From Bryobacterales bacterium (lineage in GTDB: Bacteria > Acidobacteriota > Terriglobia > Bryobacterales > Bryobacteraceae): a stretch of DNA of 64,000 nt. Position 1 is the first letter of the stretch, and every line of letters begins with the position of its first letter. Below, piece by piece: positions 43,337 to 51,356 of the stretch. The position numbers and the translations under genes are program-made. The DNA is taken from contig JAEUQC010000025.1 of the NCBI GenBank assembly GCA_016789905.1, positions 1 through 64,000 of the forward strand, read 5' to 3'. The notes below the pieces were generated by a model. It did no database searches, was not told the DNA's origin, and saw nothing but the letters and a program-made list of their open reading frames with translations.

Positions 43337-45112
43337 CTAATGATTGTGCCGGGGAATGTCCTTGCCCACGTCGCGATACTTCACCGCGAACTCCAGCACC
43401 GCGCCCTCGCCAAGCTGCCCCACATGCGCGCGCTGCAGTTCCTGCCAGGGCGTCTGGCTCGCCGGAATAGAAATCTCCAGCGCCGCCTTCCGCGCCGCGA
43501 TCTCTTCATCGCTAATCAGCACGTCCACGCGGCTTTCGTTCAGGTCGATCCGGATTGGGTCCCCCGTCCGCAGGATCGCCAGGTTTCCACCCACCGCCGA
43601 TTCCGGACTCGCGTTTAGAATCGATGGACTCGCCGACGTCCCGCTCTGCCGTCCATCGCCCAGCGTCGGCAGCACATCGATGCCGCGCTTCACCAGGTAG
43701 TCCGGCGGCAGCATATTCACCACCTCCGCCGCGCCCGGATACCCCACCGGTCCCACACCGCGAATCACCAGCACGCAGTGTTCATCGATCCCCAACGATG
43801 GATCGTCAATCCGCTCATGGTAATCTTCCGGACCCTCAAACACCACCGCCCGCCCCGTGAAGACGTTGGTCGAAAAGAACCGCTGCTTAAACGATTCGCC
43901 AATCACCGAAGTCTTCACCAGCGCACTGTCGAACAGGTTCCCGCTCACCACCAGGAAGCCGGCATTCTCTTTCACTGGATTCCCCAGCGGGCGGATCACG
44001 TTTCGGTCCAGACTCCGCTTCCCGGCGTACACTTCTCCAATCGTTTTCCCGGTGGCCGTAATCGCCTCGGTGCGGATGTGCCCGCCTTCCATCAATTCAC
44101 CAAAAATCGCCGGAACGCCGCCCGCCAGGTGGAACGATTCCGCCAGGAACTCACCGGCCGGCTGGATATTGGCAAGCAGCGGAATGTGGTGGCCAATGGT
44201 TTCCCATTCCTTCACATGCAACTCAATGCCAATGTGCCGCGCAATCGCAATGATGTGCGGCGGGCAGTTCGTTGATCCGCCAATCGCCGAATTCACCACA
44301 ATCGCATTCTCAAAGGCCGCGCGCGTCAGAATCTTTGACGGCCGCAGATCTTCATGCACCATCTCCACAATCCGTTTGCCCGTGAAATAGGCCATCTGCC
44401 CGCGCTCACGGTAGGGCGCCGGAATCGCCGCGTTACCGGGCAGCGACATGCCCAGCGCCTCGGTCAGCGAGTTCATCGATGTCGCCGTGCCCATCGTGTT
44501 GCAGTGACCCGCGCTCGGCGTGGAGTTCACCACTTTCAGGACAAATTCCTTGTAGTCGATCTCGCCCGCCGCCAGCATGCGCCGCGCATCCCATACCGCC
44601 ATTCCGCTGCCGTCCAGCTTGCCGTTGTAGTAGCTGTTGATCATCGGCCCGCCGTTCAGCGCGATCGCCGGAATGTTAACCGTGCAGGCAGCCATCAGAC
44701 ACGATGGTGTCGTCTTGTCGCATCCCGTCGTCAGAACCACCCCATCCAGCGGGTAGCCGTGCAGAATTTCCACAATGCCCAGATACGCCAGGTTCCGGTC
44801 CACTGCCGCGGTCGGGCGCCGGCAGCTCTCGGAAATCGGATGGGTCGGAAACACGAGCGGCACGCCGCCCGCGTCCCGGATCCCATCCCGTATCCGGCTC
44901 ACCAGATCCAAATGAATGCGATTGCAAGGCGAAAGGTCGCTGCCCGTCTGTGCAATGCCGATGATCGGCTTGCCCGACGTCAATTCCTCCGTCGTCAGCC
45001 CGTAGTTCTGGATTCGCTCCAGATACACCGCTGTCATCCCCGGATTGTGCGGGTTGTCAAACCAGGCCCGGCTCCGCAGCCGGCCAACGATCTCTGCCTT
45101 GGGATCTCGCAT
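43337..45112 (-). CDS. IlvD/Edd family dehydratase (sugar-acid type)
   Basis: A 591-residue Fe-S dehydratase. The cluster cysteines are C63 (SPCNRIHL), C131 (TTGCDKTTPS) and C204 (GHCNTMGTA), as in dihydroxy-acid and arabonate/xylonate dehydratases. The rest follows the IlvD plan, with GGSTNCPPHIIAIARH and LPTLGDGRQSGTSASPSILN. It resembles the sugar-acid dehydratases more than IlvD, and a PfkB sugar kinase gene is six bases upstream, a pairing typical of aldonate-to-2-keto-3-deoxy-aldonate routes. The exact sugar acid cannot be read. No 2-keto-3-deoxy-phosphogluconate aldolase is in the window. Confidence 0.85.
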   Translation of the reverse strand: MRDPKAEIVGRLRSRAWFDNPHNPGMTAVYLERIQNYGLTTEELTSGKPIIGIAQTGSDLSPCNRIHLDLVSRIRDGIRDAGGVPLVFPTHPISESCRRPTAAVDRNLAYLGIVEILHGYPLDGVVLTTGCDKTTPSCLMAACTVNIPAIALNGGPMINSYYNGKLDGSGMAVWDARRMLAAGEIDYKEFVLKVVNSTPSAGHCNTMGTATSMNSLTEALGMSLPGNAAIPAPYRERGQMAYFTGKRIVEMVHEDLRPSKILTRAAFENAIVVNSAIGGSTNCPPHIIAIARHIGIELHVKEWETIGHHIPLLANIQPAGEFLAESFHLAGGVPAIFGELMEGGHIRTEAITATGKTIGEVYAGKRSLDRNVIRPLGNPVKENAGFLVVSGNLFDSALVKTSVIGESFKQRFFSTNVFTGRAVVFEGPEDYHERIDDPSLGIDEHCVLVIRGVGPVGYPGAAEVVNMLPPDYLVKRGIDVLPTLGDGRQSGTSASPSILNASPESAVGGNLAILRTGDPIRIDLNESRVDVLISDEEIAARKAALEISIPASQTPWQELQRAHVGQLGEGAVLEFAVKYRDVGKDIPRHNH

Positions 45113-45118
45113 ATTCTT

Positions 45119-46201
45119 TTAGCGCTGAATGCGCGCTGAGCCGCCCTTCGTGAATTCAACCACCTGTTCCAGTGTCGCCATCGTCGTGTCACCCGGATAC
45201 GTCGTCAACAACGCGCCGTGCGCCCAGCCCAACTTCACCGCTTGCATCGGCTCAGCGCCAGAGAGTATGCCGTAGAACAGGCCGCTGGCGAATCCATCGC
45301 CCCCGCCAACGCGGTCCAGCACGTCCAGTTCGCACTGCGGCGCCTGAAACGTCTGCCCGTTGATCCAGGCCACCGCGCTCCAGCTATGCCGGTTCGTCGA
45401 ATGCACTTCGCGCAGCGTAGTCGCCACCACTTTCAAATGCGGATGCTTGTCCAGCACGGTTTTCATCATGCCGATAAACGCCGAAGGGTCCAGCTTCGAC
45501 GCGCTCTCCACGTCCTGGCCCGGCAGGCCCAAGCCTTTTTGCAGGTCTTCCTCGTTGCCCACCAGCACGTCGCAGTAGCTGACAATTTTGTTCAACACGC
45601 TAACGGCCTTGTCCCCGCCGCCGAAAATGTTCCACAGCTTCGCGCGGTAGTTCAAGTCAAAGGAAATCACCGCGCCCTGCTTCTTGGCCTCCTGCATTCC
45701 TTCCAAAATCACTTCCGACGTCGTGGCCGATAACGCCGCGAAAATTCCACCGGAATGGAACCACCGCACGCCGCCCTTGAACACCTCGTCCCAGTTGAAA
45801 TCGCCCGGCTTCAGCAGCGCCGCGGCCTCATTCGACCGGTTGTAGAACACTACCGGGCCACGCACACCCTGGCCGCGGTCGGAGTACACCGCCGCCATGT
45901 TCGGCCCCGTCACCCCATTGTGTTCAAACTGCTTATAGAAAGGCTTCACGCCCATTCCGCGCACTCGCTCGGCAATCAGGTTTCCCACCGGGTAGTCCAC
46001 CATCGCCGTCGCCACGCCCGTGCGCAGACGGAAGCAGTCCGCCAGGTTGGCGGCCACATTGAACTCGCCGCCGCTCACGTGAATTTCAAAATTGTGCGCC
46101 TTTCGGAACGGAATCACGCCGGGGTCCAACCGGTGTACCAGCGCGCCCAGCGATACGCAGTCAAGCGCCGCCTCCTCGCGTATCTTCAATCCATAGCTCA
46201 T
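45119..46201 (-). CDS. PfkB-family sugar kinase, 2-keto-3-deoxygluconate kinase-like
   Basis: A 360-residue ribokinase-family kinase. The N-terminal region shows GGEFNVAANLADCFRLRTGV, the substrate-closing segment; the C-terminal PfkB signature is DRVGGGDGFASGLFYGIL with the catalytic Asp. The segment WFHSGGIFAALSATTSEVILE is typical of KDG kinases such as KdgK. Immediately ahead of the IlvD/Edd dehydratase gene, it should phosphorylate the 2-keto-3-deoxy sugar acid that the dehydratase makes. A strong ribosome binding site GGAGAAG precedes the ATG. Confidence 0.88.
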   Translation of the reverse strand: MSYGLKIREEAALDCVSLGALVHRLDPGVIPFRKAHNFEIHVSGGEFNVAANLADCFRLRTGVATAMVDYPVGNLIAERVRGMGVKPFYKQFEHNGVTGPNMAAVYSDRGQGVRGPVVFYNRSNEAAALLKPGDFNWDEVFKGGVRWFHSGGIFAALSATTSEVILEGMQEAKKQGAVISFDLNYRAKLWNIFGGGDKAVSVLNKIVSYCDVLVGNEEDLQKGLGLPGQDVESASKLDPSAFIGMMKTVLDKHPHLKVVATTLREVHSTNRHSWSAVAWINGQTFQAPQCELDVLDRVGGGDGFASGLFYGILSGAEPMQAVKLGWAHGALLTTYPGDTTMATLEQVVEFTKGGSARIQR

Positions 46202-46225
46202 TATTTTCTTCTCCTGGGGTACATC

Positions 46226-46669
46226 TTATTCACTCTTGGACTGCTCCCGCGCGGCCCGCGTCGCCAGTTCGTCGCAACGATTGTTGTCGGCGTGGGAGGC
46301 ATGGCCTTTTGTCCACTCCCAGCGCGTCTCGTGCCGGTTCACCTGCGCGTCCAGTTCAATCCACAAATCCCGATTCAACACCGGCGTCTTGTCCGCCTTC
46401 ATCCATCCGCGCCGTTTCCACCCGTGGATCCACTGGGTAATCCCGTTCTTCACATACTCGGAATCCGTCGTCACGGTCACTTCGCAGCGCTCGTTCAACG
46501 CGCCCAGCCCTTGGATCGCCGCCATCAGCTCCATCCGGTTATTCGTCGTATGCGCTTCGCAGCCCCACATCTCTTTCGCGTGCTGGCCGAACCGCAGCAC
46601 GCACGCCCACCCTCCGGGCCCGGGGTTCCCAAGGCAGGCCCCGTCGGTGATCAATTCAATCTTCTTCAT
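46226..46669 (-). CDS. rnhA: Ribonuclease HI
   Basis: RNase HI degrades the RNA strand of RNA-DNA hybrids. The 147-residue protein has all four carboxylates of the active site: D9 ([17 protein letters not shown]), E47 (NRMELMAAI), D69 ([15 protein letters not shown]) and D133 ([15 protein letters not shown]), one less than the E. coli numbering throughout. The ATG overlaps the dusB stop by four bases as ATGA. Confidence 0.96.
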   Translation of the reverse strand: MKKIELITDGACLGNPGPGGWACVLRFGQHAKEMWGCEAHTTNNRMELMAAIQGLGALNERCEVTVTTDSEYVKNGITQWIHGWKRRGWMKADKTPVLNRDLWIELDAQVNRHETRWEWTKGHASHADNNRCDELATRAAREQSKSE

Positions 46670-47694
46670 GCCGCGGTCAATTCTCCCAGGAAGAACCGGT
46701 CCACCAGTTCGCGAATCTCCGCCGCCGTGTGCGTGTGGTAAATCGCTGTTCTTAATTTGGCCCCGTTCCGCACTCCGTGCGTGAAGTAGCTCGCAAACTG
46801 CTTCATCTTCCCCACTGTTTCCGGCAGCTCTTCTTCTTCCATCATTCGGTAGTAAGTGGCCATGATCTCATACCGGTCCCGCTCAGTGGGCTGCCAATAC
46901 GCGCCCGTGGCCAGATACTCGGCCATCTGGCGGAATATCCAGGGGTTCGACGATGCCGCACGCCCGATCATCACCGCGTCGCATCCGGTCTCCCGGTGCA
47001 TCCGCACCGCGTCTTCCGGCGTGACAATGTCACCATTACCGATCACTGGAATTTTTACCGCCTGCTTGATCTCCGCAATCCTCGTCCAGACTGCGCGCCC
47101 GGAGTACCCCTGTTCCCGCGTTCGCGGATGCAGCGCAATCGCCCCCACGCCCACATCCTCGGCCATTCGCGCCACTTCCACGTGGACCAATTCCCGGTCG
47201 TTCCAGCCCGCCCGGTACTTCATCGTCAGCGGAATCGTGATCGCCTTTCGGCACGCCTCCAGAATGGTCCGCATCAGCGGTACATCCCGCAAGCAGCCCG
47301 AGCCGCCGTTACACTTCGTCACTTTCTTCACCGGGCATCCAAAGTTGATGTCGACAAAGTCGAAGCCCAGATCCTGGCAGATCCGCGCCGCGTCAGCCAT
47401 TACCGCCGGATCGCTGCCGAACAACTGCGCCGATATCAGGTGCTCTTCCGGCTCAAAATGCAGGTAATTGAACGATCGCCGCTTCCGCCCGCCATCAGAT
47501 CCCACCACGCCGTGCGAACTGGTAAACTCCGTCATGATCAGGCCGCAGCCGCCCTGGTTCCGTATCAATCTCCGGAACACGGTATCGGTAACGCCAGCCA
47601 TGGGCGCGAGTACGGTTGCCGGCGCGATCACGGTGTCGCCAACACGATAGCTTCCTGGGAATTTCTGCCGGTGCTCTGCCCGGACGGGTGTCAT
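46666..47694 (-). CDS. dusB: tRNA-dihydrouridine synthase (DusB)
   Basis: A 342-residue flavoenzyme that reduces uridines in tRNA to dihydrouridine. The TIM-barrel FMN site begins [33 protein letters not shown] holds the catalytic Cys; the phosphate-binding [22 protein letters not shown] and [14 protein letters not shown] are typical of DusB. GGAGGA sits directly before the ATG. TACAAT (minus strand 47706-47701) ends six bases before the start, and a divergent promoter for the lipoprotein gene lies beyond. In E. coli dusB is linked to fis; here rnhA follows. Confidence 0.93.
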   Translation of the reverse strand: MTPVRAEHRQKFPGSYRVGDTVIAPATVLAPMAGVTDTVFRRLIRNQGGCGLIMTEFTSSHGVVGSDGGRKRRSFNYLHFEPEEHLISAQLFGSDPAVMADAARICQDLGFDFVDINFGCPVKKVTKCNGGSGCLRDVPLMRTILEACRKAITIPLTMKYRAGWNDRELVHVEVARMAEDVGVGAIALHPRTREQGYSGRAVWTRIAEIKQAVKIPVIGNGDIVTPEDAVRMHRETGCDAVMIGRAASSNPWIFRQMAEYLATGAYWQPTERDRYEIMATYYRMMEEEELPETVGKMKQFASYFTHGVRNGAKLRTAIYHTHTAAEIRELVDRFFLGELTAA

Positions 47695-47712
47695 TCCTCC
47701 ATTGTACCGAGG

Positions 47713-47740
47713 TTGATGTTTGGAAGCCTACGTGCATACT
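47713..47740 (+). promoter_or_regulatory. Candidate promoter of the Pro/Ala-rich lipoprotein gene
   Basis: TTGATG (47713-47718) and CATACT (47735-47740) are 16 bases apart. The ribosome binding site GGGAG is at 47757-47760 region, before the ATG at 47768. It is a fair sigma-70 match in the 73-bp divergent gap. Confidence 0.4.
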
Positions 47741-47767
47741 TGATTAGCGAACATCGGGAGAAACGGC

Positions 47768-48670
47768 ATGAATACATCAAAAAAGAATCTCATCGTCACT
47801 CTATTGGCATTGTTGACCGCAGCCGCGTGTGCGCGAAAAGAACCGCCCGTGGTGGTTGAGAACCAGCCTGCCGCCGCGCCCGTCGCCACCACCGCCGTCA
47901 ATCAAGCCCCGCCGGAACCCGTCCGCGAAAGCGCCTGGCGCCCAGCACCCGTCCGCACCGCGGTCCGTAAGCCAACGCAGCCGCCGCTGGCCGCGCCCGT
48001 GCCAACACCGGCGCCGGAGCCCGCACCCACTCCCGCGCCCGCGCCACCGCCCGTGGCCAAAGCAGAACCCGCGCCGCCACCCGCGTCCACTCCCGCACCC
48101 GCGCCCGTCGAAACCAAACCCGCCCCCAAGCCTGTGCCGCAACCCATGACGGTCACACTCGCCGAGGGTTCGATTCTCGCGGTCCGGGTTGGCGACACGC
48201 TCACCTCGGAAACCAGCGAAGCCGGTGACAGTTGGTCCGGCGTGCTCGCGGAGCCGCTCGTTATCAATGGCCTGGTAATCGCCGAGCGCGGCGCACGCGT
48301 CGAAGGCAGGGTCACTGACGTGAAGCGCGCCGGCCGCATCAAAGGGGTCGCCAACATCAGCGTTGCGCTCACTCGCTTCAACACCGCCGACGGCCAGCGC
48401 ATCAACGTTCACACCTCGTCGTTCGCTCGTGCAGGCAAAGACGAAACCAAGCGCGACGCCGGGAAAGTTGCCATCGCCTCCGGTATCGGCGCCGCCATCG
48501 GCGCTATCGCCGGCCGCGGCAAGGGCGCCGCTATCGGTGCCGGCGCTGGCGCGGCGGCGGGAACCGGTGCCGTCCTCGCCACCCGCGGCGGACCCGCCGT
48601 CATCGCCAACGAAACACTCATCCGGTTCCGCGTCGCCGACGCCGTGACGATTACAGAAAAGCTCCGCTAA
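47768..48670 (+). CDS. Lipoprotein with Pro/Ala-rich linker and glycine-zipper C-terminus
   Basis: A 300-residue lipoprotein with lipobox cysteine C21 in LLTAAAC. Residues about 30-130 are nearly all Pro, Ala, Val, Lys and Glu repeats (PAPEPAPTPAPAPPP), a wall-spanning kind of linker. A folded part (about 133-225; TLAEGSILAVRVGDTLTSE, DSWSGVLAEPL) resembles uncharacterised envelope proteins, and the C-terminal glycine zipper (ASGIGAAIGAIAGRGKGAA) is a membrane-associating motif of the kind in Pal-linked and surface proteins. I infer an anchored spacer between outer membrane and wall. The stop interlocks with the PQQ dehydrogenase stop (CTAA). Confidence 0.7.
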   Translation: MNTSKKNLIVTLLALLTAAACARKEPPVVVENQPAAAPVATTAVNQAPPEPVRESAWRPAPVRTAVRKPTQPPLAAPVPTPAPEPAPTPAPAPPPVAKAEPAPPPASTPAPAPVETKPAPKPVPQPMTVTLAEGSILAVRVGDTLTSETSEAGDSWSGVLAEPLVINGLVIAERGARVEGRVTDVKRAGRIKGVANISVALTRFNTADGQRINVHTSSFARAGKDETKRDAGKVAIASGIGAAIGAIAGRGKGAAIGAGAGAAAGTGAVLATRGGPAVIANETLIRFRVADAVTITEKLR

Positions 48671-50268
48671 CGCGCGCCTTTCACCAATTCCACACTCTGC
48701 GCCGGCTCAAACAGACCAAACGAAAACACCGCCGTCGCCGACGCGATCGCTACATACTGCTTGCCGTCCACGGCATAGGTAATGGGCGACGCAAACAGGT
48801 CCTCACCCATTTGGAAGTGCCATAGGTGCCGGCCGCTCTTGGCGTCCAGCGCCACCAACTGGCCTTCATCGTCGCCCACAAAAACAACGCCACCTGCCGT
48901 TGATACCGTGCCCGACCACGCCACGCCTGGCCCAGGCATTGGATACTCCCACATTCTTTTCCCTGTCGCTGCGTCCAGCGCCCGCAAATAAAACGTGCCC
49001 GCGTCGCGCGGCTTCGGCCCGGCGCCGCCGCCGGAGAATCCTGTCATAGGCTCAGGCTTCTTCGCCGACGAAGTGTAAATGTCGCACTGTTCCATCGTGA
49101 TCACGTACAACAAACCCGTGTCCGGGCTGAACGTCGGCGCCATCCAATTCGCACCCCCGCGTACACCGGGACATACCCGGTTGCCCGCCGGCGTCGGATC
49201 CTTTCCCGGCACCTTGATCGGACGTCCGCGTTCATCTATCCCGCTCGCCCAATCCACCAGGTCGTTCAGCTTCGTCGCGTGCAGAAACTCGCCGGTCGTC
49301 CGGTCCAATACGTAATAGAACCCATTCCGGTTCGGATGCAGCAGAATCTTCCGCATCTTCCCCTTTACCATCCGGTCCACCAACACCGGCCACGACTGCC
49401 CGTCCCAGTCATGCGTATCCCCCGGCGTGAACTGGAAATGCCACTTCAGCTTCCCTGTGTCCACATCCAACGCCACCACCGAACAAGAGTACAGGTTGTC
49501 GCCCTTCCGGTCGCCGTCATAGAAGTCCGGCCACGGATTGCCGGTCGTCCAATACAGCGTGTTCAACTCCGGATCGTAAGTCCCCGAAAGCCACGTCGCC
49601 GCCCCGCCCCACTCCACATACTCTCCCCACGTCTCGGCTCCCTTCTCTCCCTTTGCCGGCACCGTGTAGAACTTCCACATCTCCTCTCCCGTCGTCGCGT
49701 TGTGCGCCGCCACAAACCCGCGCATCCCCGTGTCCCCGCCCGCCGTGCCCACCAGCACCCGGTCCTTCACCGCGAACGGCGCCGAAGAACAGAACACGCC
49801 CTTCTTCGTGTCCGCATACTGCTTCTGCCACAGCAGCGCTCCCGTCTTGCGGTTCAACGCCGTCAGGTAACAGTCCGATGTCGCCACAAACACCGAATCC
49901 CCCAAGAGACCCGCGCCCCGGTTCACATCCGATCGCGTCGCCCGGCCATCTTTCCATTCCCAGATCAGCCGGCCCGTCCGCGCGTCCAGAGCCCGCACCT
50001 CATTCGGCGCTGTAATGTACATCACCCCTCGGTGCACCAGCGGAGAGACTTCCAGCTTCGACGCCTTCGGCACATGATAAACCCACTTCGGCACCAAGGA
50101 TGACGCGTTCGCCACCGTGATTTGCTTCAACGGCGAGTGCCGCGTTCCCCGGTAGTCGCCCGCATATGTCAGCCAGTCCGCGTTCGGGCTCTTCAAAATA
50201 TCTTCCGGCTTCACCTGCGCCATTGCGCCGGCCGCCACCATCGCCAATGCCATTGCGGTCTTTATCAT
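48667..50268 (-). CDS. PQQ-dependent dehydrogenase, periplasmic
   Basis: A 533-residue quinoprotein exported by a signal peptide (1-17). It has the eight-bladed propeller of alcohol/glucose-type PQQ dehydrogenases, with tryptophan-docking repeats such as LDARTGRLIWEW, LNRKTGALLWQKQY, LDVDTGKLKWHFQF and LDAKSGRHLWHFQM. No haem motif is present, so it must pass electrons on; the next upstream gene on the same strand is a di-haem cytochrome c. WDGQSWPVLVD and the NRNGFYYVLDRTTGEF segment are usual in this family. The alcohol or sugar substrate is unknown. The cofactor-synthesis genes pqqABCDE are not in the window. Confidence 0.92.
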   Translation of the reverse strand: MIKTAMALAMVAAGAMAQVKPEDILKSPNADWLTYAGDYRGTRHSPLKQITVANASSLVPKWVYHVPKASKLEVSPLVHRGVMYITAPNEVRALDARTGRLIWEWKDGRATRSDVNRGAGLLGDSVFVATSDCYLTALNRKTGALLWQKQYADTKKGVFCSSAPFAVKDRVLVGTAGGDTGMRGFVAAHNATTGEEMWKFYTVPAKGEKGAETWGEYVEWGGAATWLSGTYDPELNTLYWTTGNPWPDFYDGDRKGDNLYSCSVVALDVDTGKLKWHFQFTPGDTHDWDGQSWPVLVDRMVKGKMRKILLHPNRNGFYYVLDRTTGEFLHATKLNDLVDWASGIDERGRPIKVPGKDPTPAGNRVCPGVRGGANWMAPTFSPDTGLLYVITMEQCDIYTSSAKKPEPMTGFSGGGAGPKPRDAGTFYLRALDAATGKRMWEYPMPGPGVAWSGTVSTAGGVVFVGDDEGQLVALDAKSGRHLWHFQMGEDLFASPITYAVDGKQYVAIASATAVFSFGLFEPAQSVELVKGAR

Positions 50269-50282
50269 GGTAAGTCCTTGCC

Positions 50283-51089
50283 CTAGTTTGCCGCCTGCAG
50301 CGGCCGCGCGGTCTGCTTCGCCAAATACGCTACTAATCCATTGATCTCGGCCGCGCTGAACCGCGCCTTATAGTTCGGCGGCATCGCCGATTGCTTGGCC
50401 ACCGTGAACTCCCGTACCGCCGTCATCAACAGCAGGTGCAACTCGCCCCGCCCGTCAAGCAACTGCAGGGAGTAGTTATTCCGGTTCTTCAGCACTCCCT
50501 CCAGCGCCGTGCCATTCTTTAACACCACGCGCGCCTTCTCAAACCCCTTGGAACCATTCGCGCCCGGATCTTCTATCGCCATGCGAATCACGGTCGTCGA
50601 ACGCGATCCGCCCGCGTCGCTGAGGTCCGGCCCAATGCTGCCGCCCTTTCCGCGTATCGAGTGGCACTCGTTGCACCCAGCCTTCCCCCAGAAAAGCGTT
50701 TCCCCCACGGCCGCGTCCCCCGTCTGCGGCGATTCCGCCGCCGGAGCCCGCAACGCCACCACGTAAGCCGTCAACTGCCACAACTTCTCTTCGGAGCCGG
50801 GCGTCGGAGGCATGCCGCCGGAAGGCACTCCCTCCTTGATCCGCTTATACGTCGCCTCGTCGCTCAGCGTGTGCCACATCACTCGGCCATGCGCCAGGTT
50901 CGGGCCTCTCCCGCCTTGGCCATTCTGCCCGTGGCACACCGCGCACCCTTCATTGAAGGCCTTTTCCCCGGCCGCGATCGCCACAATGTTTCCAATCGCG
51001 GGATTCCGTTTCTTCCCGTCGCCCTCTTGGAAATGCTGGCCCGCCACTATCGCCGAACCCAACAATACACACATCGCAAGCGTTCTCAT
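50283..51089 (-). CDS. Di-haem cytochrome c, partner of the PQQ dehydrogenase
   Basis: A 268-residue exported cytochrome with a signal peptide (1-17). Two haem sites are seen: CAVCH (49-53) and CNECH (139-143). Methionines for axial ligands could be MPP in SGGMPPTPGSE and MPPNYKARFSAAEINGLVAYL near the C-terminus. The domain between about 160 and 230 (VIRMAIEDPGANGSKGFEKA) is the membrane-associated type seen in PQQ-linked partners. It ends 14 bases before the dehydrogenase gene starts, so they form one operon. A ribosome binding site GGAG and a TATTCT (minus strand 51111-51106) precede the ATG. Confidence 0.9.
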   Translation of the reverse strand: MRTLAMCVLLGSAIVAGQHFQEGDGKKRNPAIGNIVAIAAGEKAFNEGCAVCHGQNGQGGRGPNLAHGRVMWHTLSDEATYKRIKEGVPSGGMPPTPGSEEKLWQLTAYVVALRAPAAESPQTGDAAVGETLFWGKAGCNECHSIRGKGGSIGPDLSDAGGSRSTTVIRMAIEDPGANGSKGFEKARVVLKNGTALEGVLKNRNNYSLQLLDGRGELHLLLMTAVREFTVAKQSAMPPNYKARFSAAEINGLVAYLAKQTARPLQAAN

Positions 51090-51356
51090 ATGGCTCCGAG
51101 CGATAAGAATACCGCAACCGGCGCCCCCTTGCTACTCGTGCGCCAAATTCTACATCCACCGAAAACCGAACGGCATCGCCAGCGCTCACGTCGTATCCTC
51201 ACCAGAATGCGCCCACACATACGCCCTCGCGCATCCGGACCGTCTTGCCCGTCCGGTCATCATCGCTCCGCCGTTCTGTCAGTCACCGCCATTCCCCCAG
51301 CAACGGCGTTTCGGCGCCGTCCTTGCGTTCGCCACTCAGGCCACACCCGTTGCCGG
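51090..51356 (-). other. Intergenic stretch between patatin and cytochrome genes
   Basis: These 267 bases hold no gene I can support. The first 25 carry the cytochrome's ribosome binding site and a TATTCT -10 candidate (minus strand 51111-51106). The remainder is C-rich with no clear hairpin followed by a run of T. Plus-strand open frames here are antisense to the cytochrome or without codon structure. Confidence 0.5.

Noticed and set aside
44354..45139. A plus-strand frame of 261 residues opposite the dehydratase
   Set aside because: Arg/His-rich with no domain, an antisense shadow of the dehydratase gene.
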